Part shown: in pieces, positions 22,601 to 37,600 of the stretch | Numbering within the stretch: the stretch's first letter is position 1 | Layout of the letters: each line of letters begins with the position of its first letter | Origin: Macrotis lagotis | Taxonomy: Eukaryota > Chordata > Mammalia > Peramelemorphia > Peramelidae | Reading direction: 5' to 3' | DNA length: 64,000 bases | NCBI RefSeq assembly: GCF_037893015.1 | Contig: NC_133662.1 | Span: forward strand, 270,809,944 to 270,873,943 | The notes under the pieces: model-generated | Databases searched by the model: none | What the model was told of the DNA's origin: nothing | Seen by the model: only the letters and a program-made list of their open reading frames with translations | Translations under genes and position numbers: made by a program

Positions 22601-25600
22601 AATAATCCAAAAAGAGCTCTGATATCACCCAAAGGATTGAGGCCTCACCATCCACCCAGGAAAGACCAAGATAACAATAGCATGTATTTAGACCCCCCCA
22701 CGCACACTATGGACAGCTGGGATGACTGGCAATCACTGACCAAAGGCCCATGATAGAAGAGGAGGAAAGCAGCTCAGGAAGTGAACAAGAAAGCAGAGGC
22801 TCCCCTGCCAGGGAACACAACCAAGATGGTGGAGTGAAGAAGCACTCCACTGAGCTCTACCAACATTTCCCTCCAAATTTTAAAATAATGCCTGAAATCG
22901 GTTTCTGTAGTACAGTCAAAAAAAGATCAACATGAAGCATTCTTCCAGACCAAAACAATATAGGAGTTCAGGAAAGAGAGATCCATGCCCCAGGAGTAGA
23001 GCCTGGCCAGAGCCAGCATGAATAAAATGCCAGTGGTGGTGACAGAAGCAGCAGCAGTGTCCAGAGCTCTCAAGCCATGGACCATAAGGGAGTCTGCCAA
23101 ATGGTCACAGAACAAGACTACGGGAATTTACACACACTAGCACTGGACACAGGACCAGCTACTGTCTGGCACCTCCATTGACTTCTACCCACTTCTGGGT
23201 CGAAGTTCAAGGGCAGGGTGAGAAGGTGTGGAAGGAGTGGAAGCCAAGGTGGGGCAGCTATCACGGCCAGCCTCAAGGAAACAGGGATCCTGAGGAGCAC
23301 TCAAAATTGCAATCTCAAGGGATCAGGGACCCCCCTTCATGGGGAAGGCCCAAAGTGCAGACCAAGACAGCAGTGGCCATATCCCTCCCCAGTTCAACTT
23401 CTAAACCCCAAGAAATAGCTCTGAAAACAGCACTGTGGGAAAAACTTGAAGCTTGAGACAACTGCTCCCCATCCCCTGAAAGCAGTCCAACACTAACATA
23501 AAAATCCAAACCATAAAAGAGGGTGAAAAAATAAGCCAACAAAAAAACAAGAACCTGACCATAAAAATCTATTATTATGATAGGGAAGATACAAGTTACA
23601 AATTCAGAAGAAGTCAATGGAGTCAAAGCAGTTACAAGCAAAACAAAATAAGAATTCTTAGAAGCGCTTAAACATGAATTTCAAAATTAAATGAATAGTA
23701 GAAAAAAGAAATGAAAGCAAAGAAAGAAAATTATGAAAAGTCAATTAACAGGTTGGTGAAAGTCTCAGCTACTCTGATCCAGAAAATGATCTAAGACATG
23801 ATCCATCTCCAGAAAGAGAACTGAGAATTCTGAGTGCAGATCGAAGTATAATTTTTTTGAAGGATAATTCCTTATTTTTGTTATTTTGTCTTCTTTTCAA
23901 CACAGCTAATTTGGGTGAGGCAGCTAGTTGGCACAGTGGATAGAGCACCAGCCCTGGAGTAAGGGGTACCCGAATTCAAATCCGGCCTCAGACACTTAAT
24001 AATTACCTAGCTGTGTGGCCTTGGGAAAGCCACTTAACCCCATTTGCCTTGCAAAAACCTAAAAAAAAAAAATAGCTAATTTGGAAATATGTTTGGTATG
24101 ACCTCATTCATATGTCTAATCAAAATCAAATTGTATGCCTTCTCAAGAAGGGGGCTAGGGTAGCAGGGGAAAAAATATGGAACTTAAATTTTTTTTAAAT
24201 GATTAGATTTCTTTTACATGTAATTGAGAAATACTTAAAATAAATAAAAAACAATTGTAAAAAAATAAATTAAATCAAGTGGCCTGTGTTGCTGAATGTC
24301 ACCAAACCATACAATTATCTTCAAAGAACTAAATCTGAGGCTCAACCAGAGGGCAATGGAAAGTGGCAGGTGGGATATGGGCAGGTTGCAATATAAACTA
24401 ATAAGGAGCTCCTCAAGGACAGCATGACAGGAAGAAGAGTTGGTCTGGGGAAGCTGGCTGCAAACCAATGATGGTGATGTACAGGATGTGCAGATGTGGA
24501 TGACAGAGCAACCACCCAGATGTCTTCAATGTGATAGCACTGGAGACCCCTTCCTGTCCCCCCAAGAGAATGCACCAGAGCCCTCCCTCTCCAGGACCCC
24601 TGGGCCTGCCCTCTACTCTCACCCTGAGAGGCCCAGCGACCCGTGATCTATCTGCCCATTTAACCATCACCTCCTCAACCTGCAGGATGGACAGGCAACA
24701 AGGAGCAGGCCTACATCTCCTTTCTCCTGTTTGGGCTGATTCTAAAGATCCCATCTATCAACTGGCTGCTTGGGGGAGCCTGCGGTTTCCAAGAGTACAA
24801 AGAAGCTGTGGTTGCACTGTCCCCCAAGAGCTCTGGAAAGGGGTCCAAAGATCCCAGAGATCTATCCCAGAGATCTATCCCAGGGGAATGATTGTGAGGA
24901 AAAGGCCTTTAAACCATGCAGTAGCTCATCCCCAAGGCCACTGACCTTGCAGACCAGCTTGCTCCAGCATCCTCTTCAAACACTGAGAGAAAATAAAAAC
25001 ATAGAAAAGTTATGCTCCAGGTTGACTGGGTCCCAAAAGGATGTGGCTACCCTTATCAGCAGGCCCACCTTCCTGAAGGGGATGGGCAGCCCCGCCTCCA
25101 CCTTTCCAACAACTTTCCTGGGCAGTGGTCACCAAGGGGCAGGACAGGGCTGCCAGCACTTACTTCGCCCACAGTGATGGTTGACTCCACGATGATCTCC
25201 ATCATGATGCCAGACTCAAAGTCTGAGCCCACAGTGAAAAACAGGAACAGCTGGAAAAGGCCAACAAGCTCCAGTGAGGGGGGTTCCAGTCAGATTTCAG
25301 AAAATTCCCATTCCCTGTGGTGTGACCTCCTAATCTCCTAGAAAGTGGACTTAGTGGCCAATGGTCCTAGCCCACCTCTGGCTTTTCACAGGCAGCAGGT
25401 GATGAGAGGAGGCTGGAGAGCTGGCAAGCCTGGATTGAGGCTGAGTCCTAAGGACCCTGGTGACTTGGAGTTGGCAAAAATGGGGATGCTAACAATCTCC
25501 AAAGCTAAAATAGATGCAGCTAAAATGAAGATCAAGAACATTTCCTAGGGATTAACCCCAGCAGAGCCTTCCTGCCCCACCAAGCATGCAGACATGCTCA

Positions 25601-28600
25601 GACATGCTATGGGGTGAGCAAGTCCCAGAGTGTCAGCCTTCAGGCTGTGTCTGTCACCTGTGTGGAAGTCGGCGCTTTCCCACGACAGAGCCCCAACAAG
25701 CTCCCCATCTCCATCTCGGCTTCGGCCACAGTATAACATTCCGGCACTGTTAAGAAAATGAGCAGAAGCACTGAGCAAGACTTGCCCACCCCCCACTTCA
25801 GGCCCTGATCAGGACATGACCTGTCAGTCAGCGAGGTCAAAGAGCCAGCCAGGTTGTGAGGGGTGGAGCTGATGAAGGGGGTGGGGGGGAGGTTGGGGAC
25901 CATGCCTCTTGCATCCCCAATTCCAAGGGAAATGGGATGGTTTGTCCTGAGCCCAGGGCTATCAGGAAAAGGCAAGGCTTGCCTGTCCTCGGGAAGGCTT
26001 GAGTTCCCTATTCCTGCCAGCAGAGGCAAAACGAGGCCAACTTTAGCAGGGACTCCTCAGTCAAGCTAGGGGGAATCTTTGAGGCAGACAGTAAACTCAA
26101 AGCAGCCAAGAAAGTGGAGTGTGAAAAAGATTGGCTCAAGTGCAGCTGGCCTGTCGCACAAGCCCTGAGGACATCAGGAAGGATCACAGCAATAAAACTT
26201 CAGAAAATGAAGTGAGCACAGTGGGGAGTATGTTAGACCTGAGTTCAAATCCTACTTCAGAAACTTAGCAGCTGGGCCTCAGCCCCCTCATCCATAAAAA
26301 GGGACTGGACAACCTTAGTCTTCCCAAAGTTACCTGAGACTCAGCCAAACCCCTCCCCAACCTCACCACCATGTCACCCCAAAGACAGCAACCTTCCAAA
26401 AGAGCAGCCACAGGGCCAGGTTGGGTAAGAGAGAGCCTCCCACCTACCTGGAAAAAGAAGCTGCCCATTTCTATCGATCAGCCGCAAGCAGCTATTATTA
26501 ACTGGAGGCAAACAAGCAGAGAGAGGTAGATGAGAGGCAGAAGTCAGGACTCCCATGGCAACTCTGCCTCCCGGTCCCCCTGGGGTGGAGAAAACCCTCC
26601 ACTTTATCCCAATCCCCCATCCCAGCATTGATCTGGAGCGCCCAGCCACTCACTGCTATGAGCACTCCCCTTTCCCACATCCTTGGGGCCTTTAACATTT
26701 ATGTAAGTTCTGGCCAGCTTTCTCCAGGCCCTGATCCCTAGGCTGGGGTCTTCACCTGTTCCCCCCCTTGTCCAAGCCCCCTTTCTCATGAACTAAAATG
26801 CATTTACCCAGTTCCTCCTGCAGCCCCAGCTCTTTGATGGCTTTGATTCTGATGTCCAACAGCATCTGAAACACACAAAGCCACTGAGGACTGACCAGAC
26901 CCAGGGAGGACCCAGAGAAGCCCCCAGCGGGGAGGGCCTGGCTGGGGCCATCTGCCCAGCTTCATCCCATCTCCAGGGCTCCAAAACTCCACCCCTTGGT
27001 GGTGTTCAAATTCTGAATTCACCAAGACAATCCCTTTCTAGGACTAAGAATCCAATGTTGACCCAAAAGGCAGAAAACGAATACCCAGTGTCCAGCGTTT
27101 TATGACCTCCAATGAAAGGAAAGAGAAGGTACCAAGCTGAGTTCTGGTTAGAGAGAGAAGACTTACCACACCTCATGAGAAGCTTCCACTTTGAGAGCCC
27201 AGAGACCAAAGTTGTCTTGCCCAATTTCCTTCCCAGCTAACCTCCATTTTACAGACAAAGAATAAGGGCTGGAAGGGACCCTAGTGATCATCTTGTGGAT
27301 CCCCCCACTTCAAGTTAGGGAAACTGAGGCTCAGGGAAGTTGGCTTGGAAGCCAGGCCCACCCATGGGCTCCCTGCAGCCTCCATGGAGGGTTCAGCTAT
27401 GAAGCACTCTTCCCAAGACACTGTTGTGGGGATGGGGTTTTTACAAATGAGAAGGACTATGAAGGAAACATTCCCTAAGGAAATGGGGGTCCAGTTATTG
27501 TACACAAATCCTGACCAGATCAAAGGCTTTCTGAGGACTATTTCATCCAAGGAGGATTTGAGGGTATGAGTGTCGGAGAGTTTAATAAAAAGAAAAACCA
27601 AACAAGCCACTTCAAGGAGCCTTACAGGGATTTGCTTTCACCAGGTCTCAAAGTCAAAACTGGCTTTTTTTTTTCTCTAAACCCAAGAAGTCATGAAATG
27701 TTTTATGATTCTTGAGCTCATGATTGAGGGACAGGGCTTCTTAAAAGTTCACAACTTGTCTGTTAAAACCAGATGAAGGAACATCTGTAAGGGACTAAGG
27801 AACTCCAAAACTACAGGTTGTAGATTTTGAAAATTAGGCAACAGACATTTTCTGGAGAGTTCTAAGAATTTATTTTGTGGATTTTTGAAGACAGCCTCCC
27901 TTCCATGGCTTTGCCAGACCTCTTGGACCCCCCTGGTCTACCCTAGATAGCTAAATTCAGCCAGAGAGGCAGCACCCAGAGTCTTGGAGCTGATACCAAG
28001 GGGCACTCCCCACCCCCAGGGCCATTCACTGGGCAGCTCCAGATCTGCCACTCTCTAAACCCCCTGGGGGGGGGGCTTCCTCTGGTCCCAAATTCATCTC
28101 TACTCACTGTATCAATGGTCGCAGAAACTTTCACTTGCTCCTCCTCCGAATCTGCTTGACATAAGTTTTTAACCTGCATCCAGTTGAAGCTGCTCAGAGA
28201 ATTCACCCGTCGGCCTCCAGCCATCATCAAGCTGCAGGCAAGGGGACAGAGCCACAAAATGAGGTTTTCCTTTTTCCCAGTTCTGGGATGACCAACATTT
28301 CTCCACTCTCTCTACATGCAACTTTAAAGGTCCTTATAGAATGAGCCCATCACATTACCAAAAGCACTCTCTTCAGCCAAAAGAAAACCAGGGGATTGTG
28401 CATCCCTTCAGAGAGGGTGCACTCAAACTCCATGTCTGAGCCTCAATGGCTCTGGGACCCTTCTGGAGGCTCCCATCCCTCCCCAGCTTCCCATGGAAGC
28501 TCCTTGGGGTCCTCTCCTCAGCACCCCCAGGGTCTCCACCAGCTTGTCTTCCTCTACCTCATGCCAGCACCACCCTACTTGGGCTGCTTATGTTCATCCT

Positions 28601-31600
28601 GAGTTCTTTGAGAAGAATGGTCAAGCATCCTGAGAAATGACATCTTTTTGCCTTGTCATCCACAAGGAACCAACCTTGGCTAATCTAGAGGACTCTATCT
28701 TCCAACTCCTTTCAGTTGTCAACTAACATGCCTGAGCTTCGATCCCATCTGTCACTTTGGGGAGTCTTTGAGGCAGACAGCCCTCTCCATTCACTCTCCC
28801 TGCCCATCCTCCTCCAGCTCTCTTCCTTTTCTATTCTCACCTCCTCAATTTCTGACCAGGTCACTCACCCCCAAATCTCTGCAAGGTGACCAACCGATGA
28901 TCTCTCAGTAAGAATCCTGACAACCTCTTCTCAGACCTCATCCTTTTCCCTGCTTTGGCCCCTGCCAAATCTAACAGCACTAACTGACCCACTCAGGGAA
29001 GCTGTCCTGAAACTGCTCTCAGCTGGCTCCCTTGATCCATACAGCCAGGTCCCACACCATAGGTGGGTGACCCCCCCCCCAGGCTCTGCTCTGGGCCCTC
29101 TTGGCAGATCCCATAAGTTCCATGGCCTTGCCAACAGACTCTATAGAGACAACTCTCAGATGGAGCCTGAAGTCTCAGGGTCCCCCCTCATCCCCACACC
29201 AACCCTAACTCAATACATCCAAAACCAAGGTGTCTGTCCCCAGATACCAGCTCCTCTCCTGGAGTCCCTGTTGCTAAAGACACCGCCACCACTTCCATTG
29301 CCCAGACAGGATGCCACCTCAAGTCATCTCTGATACCTCTTTCATCTCCCTCTCCCCCTAAATCCCAACCAATGCCAACTTTTCAGCCACCATCTTCTCA
29401 CATGAGTTCTACTCTCCCCTCAACATTCTTTAAATCTCAGCTGGCCAGCCCCAAACCAAGAAGACACTCCCACAGCTCCCCCCAGAACTTCACAATCTGG
29501 CTCCCACTGCCCTGACCCTACACTGATCTCTCTGCTGCTCCTCGCCCAAATGTCCATCTCCCATCTCCAGGCCTCTGCACAGAGCATCCTCCTGGTCAGG
29601 AATGCCCTCCCTCTTCCCCTCTGACCCTTAGGAATGCCATCTTCCTTCAAGGTCAGCACAAGTCCCACCTCTTACATGAGGTCCATAGGTCTGAGCATCC
29701 TCTCCATACCCCTCCAGGGAGCTGCACCTCTACTTTTACCTGGTTTCAGTGACTGTGAGAATGCAATAGAGGAAGGGGATGAGTCTCCAGATGCAGCCAT
29801 CTCCAGGAAGCTTAACAAGCCAACAGCCTTCCAGTTCAGTGGCAGATGGTGCTAATCCCCACCTCTCTTACCAGCACTCCCCACCCTTGCCCAAAGGGCA
29901 TCAGGCTGGGCTCTGAGATGCACTCAGGAGTAGAAACAAGGGGCTGGCCTAACTCTGTCCAGTCAAGGCCCCAAAAGGTCACCATCAAAGGGAAAAGAGA
30001 CAGAAAGGCAACTCCTAAACAACTAAGAAGGAAGAAAACATTTAAAAACTCAGAGTCCAAGCAGATCAATCAACAATCAAGGGGAGGGACCAGTCAAACC
30101 ACTGCAAATGTATCTCAAAAATGAGACACCCCCCCAGTCCTAAGTGGCAGAGGGCTGTGAGGACCCCAAGACAACATCAAAACACTCAAGAAAGAACTCT
30201 GCTTCTTGAAAAACGTTCCGAGGAAACAAATGGGCAGAATGTCCCTGCATCAGGGGAGAACTCCTGAGTCCAGGCTGGGGAGTCTCTTCCAGGAAGTGAA
30301 TGAGACAACTAATGGGGAAGGCGGCTCCCCTGAAGGGAAGGATCTTCTAGTAGAAGAGGAGCAAAGAGAGGTGCAGACGATGAGCCAAAAACCTCATCAC
30401 CCTACGGAAGGAGGTCCCCAAGAAAATATCCCAGGCCTTCTGAACCCAAAAAGTAAAGCACCAATCCAAGGAATGCCCACATCTGGGGAAAGCCTGAGCT
30501 CTTCCAAAGATAACAAAGAGAGAATCCAGGAAGCCAAAACTCCTACACCTGCCAGAAGTGGACAAGACAGAGTATCACGTCCCAAGACAAATGGAGACAT
30601 GGGGCCCACCCAAGGAGAGAAGCACCAGATGGACTCAGACTCTTACCCTGGCAAAAACAATAGAAACACAAAAAGGATAAAAGGTACAATCAAACACCAC
30701 AAGGAAGGAAAGAATTTGATCCATTTTTAGAGATTTTTAAAAAGGAAAGGGCAAATATAGAAAATACAGAGTTGAACAAATTACTGGAGAAACTATAAGA
30801 GCTAAAAGATGAGTGGCATCTTCTAAATGGCATTGCTTAACAACATGTACATTTCTTAGCACATCATGAAACTTTTACAAAAACAAAATCATTTCTTAGG
30901 TTACAGAAATCTTGATAACAATGAAAAGAAGCATAAATAGTAGACACATCCTTTACAGACAACTATGTAATAAAAAGAGACCATGGCTGGAGGAGTCCAA
31001 ACAAGAAAAAGAATCCTAAATGGAAACTTAATGAAATCCTAAATAACAAGGGGGTCAAAGAAGAAATCACAGAAACAATTAGTAATTACATAAAAGAGAA
31101 ATCACGATGATAAAACCACACAATACATTTACAGTTCAAACAGTCCTGGGGGAAGGGAGGCAGGAAGGAATAACATCCCTAAAAATATGCATCAACAAAA
31201 TGGGGAAAACTTTTAGTCAACCTAATTAAAAATAAAGGTGGAAAAATCAAATTAATAAAATAGAAACAAAACAAAATCAGAAATAAAAAAGGACTATCAT
31301 AACCCACTAAATACAAAACTGAGAACATCAAAGGAAAAAAGAGGAACACATCCAAAAAAATAAAATACCTAATCTAACAGAATTTCACTAAGGAAATAAG
31401 CATTAGCTGTAAAGAACTATCAAAGGAAAAAAACAGGAAAAAATTGAGAAAAAAGTGCTCTGGGGTGGCTAGGTGGTGCAGTGGACAGAGCACTGGCCCT
31501 GGAGTCAGGAGTACCTGAGTTCAAATCCGGCCTCAGACACTTAATAATTACCTAGCTGTGTGGCCTTGGGCAAGCCACTTAATCCCAATGCCTTGTAAAA

Positions 31601-34600
31601 ATTTTTTAAAAAGTGCTCTAATCCAAATTCTTTTATGAAATGATAAGAAAATAGGAAGCTAGGGAGGGGAACTACACACCAGAATCAGGAATGAGTAAGT
31701 TCAAAAATTTTAAATAAAATCCCATTAAACAGACTATGGCTACTTGTTGAAGAATTTGTTCAACAGAACCAAATGGACTTTAGACCCAGGACACAGGGAC
31801 AGTACACTATTAGAAAAATGATCAACAAAATTAATCTAATTAAAACCAAGATATGTCAAACCTCATGATTACTTCAATATCTTCAGAAAAAAACCTAGGA
31901 AAAAGTACACTTTTTAAACTAAAAACAGATAAACCTCATATGCCTAAAGAAACATTTTTGTTTTGTTTTGTTTTTTTAAAAAAAAATCTGTAAAACAAAA
32001 GCTTCTCATATGTGATGGAATACAAGAAATTACAGCTGTAAAGATAACAAAAGAAGAGACAAAACTATCCCTAATCACTGATAACATGTTTAATTTAGAA
32101 AATCTCAGGGAATCAGCAGTTACTGAGACAATGAGTTCCACAAAGTTAGAAGTTAAAATAAAATACAAATCAACAGCATTAAATCTAGGAGATAATAAAG
32201 GAAAATCCCATTCAAACTAACTTCAAAATGTATAATGTATTAGGGAAATCAATTTACCAAAGTACATTCAATACTAATTTCAATTATAAAGTGTTCCTTA
32301 AGGAAATAAAGAATAATTTTAAAAACAGAAGAATATTCAATGTGCATTCCTAGGTCATACCAATATTAAAAAAAAATGAATAGACTACTAAAGTTCATCA
32401 AATTATCAAAGGAATACTTTGCAGAACTCAATAAAACTAACAAAAATCATTTTAAAAACAAAAGAGCTACATTATTAAAAGAAATTCAAAAAGAGAGAAG
32501 GATAAAGGGAAGGATGAAGGGGAATAACATTTTCAGATGTCAAACCATATTATAAAGCAGCAGTCATTTGGTTAAAAAATAAAGAAACAAATAAATGGCA
32601 TAATCTGCTCAACTGGGGAATATTAAAATAATGGAACTCAATAAAAAATGTTTAATTAATCTGAAAACATAAATTAGTTAAAAGAAAATTCCCCATCTTA
32701 TGAGAAATGCTGGAATAACCAGAAAGCAATTTGGCAAAAATTGGGCTGAATACAATATATTAAGCCATATTCTGTAAGAAATTCCATGGATCCATGGATT
32801 CATCTACTGAATATGAAAGACCATACTATTAAAAAAAAAAAAACCAAGAAGAGAAATTGATGACAGACCCTCACAGTTCTGGGGAGATGAGTGATTTACT
32901 AAAAAAAGGTAATCACAAGATAAAACAAAGAACTGAAAATGCATCTAAGAAAAGGAGTCAAATTTTGAAAAAAACTATCAAAAATTTTTAGATATGAGTT
33001 TGGTAGCCAAAGAAATGAACAGATACAAACATCCACATATACTGACCTGTTTATATACTGCCCATTGCCTTGCAAAAAAAGACCTCAAGAGATTGAGTGG
33101 GGTGGGGGTGGGGGGAAGAGAAATGGGAGGAAATCACTGGATCTAAACAAATGGTTCTCAAAAAAAAACCCATTAACAACTGTGGGAGAAAATGCCTCAA
33201 CCACCCATGCAAAGCACATCAGTCCAACCCTAAGGATTCACCTCATACGCACACTCAACACAAAACAATCAAAACTTAACATTGCAAAATTAATCATTCA
33301 ATAAATATTTGTCAAATACTTTGGATCAGGGAATCACAGGAGCTCAAATAAATACATACAAAACAAACTATAAGTGGAAAAAATGAGAGATAATGAACAA
33401 TGAAAAAGGCAACAGAATTAGGATGGAGAAAGGAGTTTTATAAAATGTGAGGTTTTAATGGGGACTTAAAGGAAGCCAGAAAGTCAATAGGTGGAGGAAG
33501 ACAGTTTTAGCTATGGGGAACAACCACAGAAAAGGCCCAGAGATGGAAAGTCTAGCTCATGGAACAACCAGGTGGCCAGTGTTAGTAGACCAAAGAGGAT
33601 TTGGGGGAAGTAAAGTGCAAGAAGACTGCAAGGGAAGGAGAAGGCTGTGCGATAAAGGGCATTTTGTATTTGATCCTGGAGAAAACAGAGAGTCACTGGA
33701 GTTTACTGAGTCGGGTGTGTGTGTGGGGGGGGGGGGGGGAGGGTGTAACCATAAGACCTATACTCTACAAAAAAATCATTTTTGTGGCTCCTAAAGAATG
33801 GATTGGAGAGGGCAAAGTCTTGATGCAGTTACCCCCTCCCACACACCCCACCCCTACCACTGTGCCCCAGCAGCTCCTGCAATAGTCCTCGTTTAAAGAG
33901 ATAAGGGCTCAAACCAGGGCCGGGGCAGTGTCAGAGAAGAGAAGAGAGTGAGGTAATCATAGATACTGCAGCATGAAAGCGAGAGATCTTGCACCATGTT
34001 GGATATGGGCAGTGAGAGGGAGTAAGGTCTCCAGGGGAACTCCTAGGGTGGGAGCCTGAGGGACTGGGAAGATGGGAGTATTCTCTACAATGAGAACAAT
34101 AACAATAATGTTTGTCCATCATTTTTGAAGAAGACCATGACATCAGGGAGGTGAGGCCATGACAAGCACATGAATTGGATTTGGGTGAGGGAGAGGCTGT
34201 GCTAAGTCATCAGCCTCACTTTCTCCTTCAGAGCCATCAGGGTCCAATGGCCAAATATGAATGAGGAGAATTAGAGATGGCCCTGGATGCTGGGCAATCA
34301 GGGTTAAGTGACCAGCCCAAGGTCACACAGCTAGCAAGTGTCAGAGGTCACATTCGAACTCCTGTCCCACTATCCTCCTGTTTCTAAAGCCACACCATCT
34401 AGCTGCTCACAATGAGAGGGAAGTGAAGAGGGGAAAAAATTTAGAAGGAAAGACAAGTTCTGTTTTTGTTTCAGTTCAAAACATCTAAAGGGTAGTTGGA
34501 GATGCAGGACTGGAGGGCTGCAGATAGATTTGGGCAAGAAAGGAAGATCTGAGAATCATCTGTATGGAGATGATCATTAAATCCAAAAACCCAACTGAAG

Positions 34601-37600
34601 TAGCAAAAAGGGAGAAGAAAGCACAAGACAGAAATCTGTGGCTAGAGGAGGATTCAGCAAAGAAGACAGAGAAAAAGCAGTTGGACTGGGAGGAAAAGAT
34701 CAAGGAGAAACTAGTGACCTAAAGAGAAGAGAGCATCCAAGTGGAGAGAGTGATCCACAGTGTTCAAGGCAGCAGAGAGGTTATGGGGAATGAGGACTGA
34801 GAAAAGACCAAAGGACTTGGTCATCAAGAGATTACCAGTCAGTCTGTAGAGAGTAATTTTAGTGGAATAATGAGGTCAGAAGCCAAACTAGGCCTGTACG
34901 GGGTTAAGATAGCATGAGAGTAGAGGAAGCTAGATGGCACAGTGGATGCAGCACCAGCCCTGGGAGGCAGGGGTCTCTGCTGAGTGGAACAAATCAGGGC
35001 ATTTGAAGGGGGAGGAGCAGGTCTGGGAGAATTGGAGTGGGACAGTGAGCTGCTGAGGGAGGTATAGGATTGACTATCTAGCAGCAGTGAAGGCCCAGCT
35101 GAGGCTATGTACTATAAATCTGCAGTGGACCCATGCAGGTGCATGATTTTCTCCACCACCTTTCAGGAACAGGTGTGCAAGCCCAACGGCAATGAATGGC
35201 GTATTTACCATTCATCCAAGATTGAGATTTGGGTGGACATAACTAGTGATATGATGATGGGATCAGGGATTCAAGGGAGAAGAGCAAGAGTCAAGGAGTC
35301 AAGAAGGGGAGAAGAGGAGAAAGTGACTAGTGGGGGGGGGGGCTGTCTGGGAAAGAATCAAGGGGTCAATGAATTGGAGATTACAGTGAGGATGATGAGT
35401 AGAATTGTTTGGAGAAAGCAGAGGGTGAGGTGAAAGTCAATGGATTACAGTCAAGTAAGGGGATTTTGGAATATTTGAACATAAAGGTGTTACATTTGTG
35501 GGTGGTAAGGCCATCTTTGTATGTGGCTGGGGTGGTGGGGAAGGAGTAGCTCTTCAAAAATAAGTGGCTGAAGGCAGCTAGGTGGCACAATGGATAAAGT
35601 ACTGGCCCTGGAGCCAGGAGGAAATGAGTTCAAATCCGGCCTCAGACACTTAGTAATTGCCTAGGCAAGTCACTTAACCCCATTGCCTTAAATGAATACA
35701 ATACAATAAAATAAAATAAATGTACAAAAAATAAGTGGTTGAAGAACTGAGTGCTAGGAATTTTGAAAGAAAATCAATACACATGCCAAAGTCCCTAGTA
35801 GGAGGGCAAGAGTTGAGGAGGAGACCAAAATTCCAAGCCAGCTATTAAGCATCTTGAGGAAGAATGGGAGTGAGGGCTGTAGACACCATTCATCAAGATC
35901 TTCACTGGGTGGAAAACATGAATAGTATGAACTTCAAAGGAAGAGAGGTAATAAAAAAGAGACATGAAAAGACACCCCTCCCCAGCCCCTATGGCCCCCA
36001 GAGTGGCACATTTATCTGCTTTCATATTTTATTAACATATTCATCAATTTTGCTCATTTTTTCTTTTCCTCTTTTTCATTTTAAAAAATATTTGCTCTAT
36101 GGGACAGCTCCCTGTGAAAGAGGAAAGATTCAGGGGGAAATTCAGGTGATGTAAAGATAAAAAATCAATAATTTAAAAAAGGAACATCAATAGTAGAGTG
36201 ATGCGTTGCTTTAAATAGACTGCAGAAATTCTGGTCGAGACAATACAGATTTTCCAACAAAACATTCACATTTGGAGTCCCTACAGTTAATATTTTTGGT
36301 TTATAGACAGTCTAAAGACAATGACTTTAATATCCTTTGTCCCCTTTCCCACCATCCATATGGAAGTAGAAAGAATCATACAGAACCAAGGACCAGTCCT
36401 GAATCTGCTTTGCTTTACGGATGGCCATAGAAAAAGAATGGCTGGGGGCAGCTAGGTGGCATAGTGGATAAAGCACCAGACTTGGAGTCAGGAGTACCTG
36501 GGTTCAAATCTGGTCTCAGACACTTAATAATTACCTAGCTGTGTGGCCTTGGGCAAGCCACTTAACCCCATTTACCTTACAAAAAAAAAAAAAACCCTAA
36601 AAAAAGAAAAAAAAGAAAAAGAATGGCCATTGTATGGTCACAACCTAAATCCTGCTTGTCTTACAGCAAAGACAAAGGAAATGTTACCACTTTCCCTATT
36701 AATGGCAGCCAAGTCAAGTAAGCAGTTCTGAAGTATCCTGCATCCACTGGACTAAAGTTTTTGAGAAGTGATACAGACACCTGGACCAATAAAGGACAGA
36801 AAGAACTCATTTCACAGAACTAACATCAGAAAACCTAAGCAACGTTCGGGGAAGAGCATGCCCCTTGTTGAAGAGGGGACTGAGGAGATGAAGATAACAG
36901 ACAGGGAGGGAAGAAATGCTGACCAGGGAAGGACCAGAATGAGTCACAAGGTAGCAGCTCCCAAGGGACCTGATCAGTGGGCACTACTGTCCCAAGAGAC
37001 ACACCCAAGGTCTCACCCAGTTTTCCTCTCATTCTTCTGAGGGACAACATCATCAATCAAGTCTATCATTACAGAAACTTGCTCCGCGGTCCACTTGCAA
37101 CAATGCTGTGCCCTTCACCGAACACCCCATGAGCCTCAAAGACCAAGCACTGTCATTCTCGAGAGAGCATCAATCTAAGGCCTGCTCATAAAATCAGTTT
37201 TAAACAGTGGTCCACCTGTTGAATGAGTTACCTTTGGTCATAGCTGCTTGAGTTTACTATCCACAGGGAGCTGCCGTCTTTTAGGCCATGTTCTCTGATT
37301 GTCTCTTCCAAGCTCTCCTTGGGAATGACTGTCCAGTTCTCCAGGTCGAGGACTCGAGAGCCGGTAATGTTCACCAGGATGATGCCAACAGGGGACGCTA
37401 AAGCTGCAAATATGGTGCCTATTACAGCGTTCGAGGGAAACACATGTTGGGTTTCTACAAATGAATGCCCCTTTTCTTCATCGCTGTCATTTGTCAGCTG
37501 AAGGATATTCAAAAGGATGGGAACAGTGTCATCACCAGTTGGAATCTTGACCCCACCAACCTGTCAAATAAGGTCAAAACAAAGTCAAATCCAGTTCAGG

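Larger units (their letters stand above)
33290..35480. repeat. Unclassified G/A-rich interspersed block
   Basis: About 2.2 kb with phrases such as GGAGAAAACAGAGAGTCACT, AATGGATTGGAGAGGGCAAA and CCTGCAATAGTCCTCG. It is split by two SINEs, so it predates them. No coding frame of substance. Confidence 0.4.

Noticed and set aside
30206..30730. 174-codon plus-strand frame in the large intron
   Set aside because: Low complexity, no recognisable domain, lies near decayed L1 DNA. Possibly remnant repeat coding sequence, but not supported as a gene.
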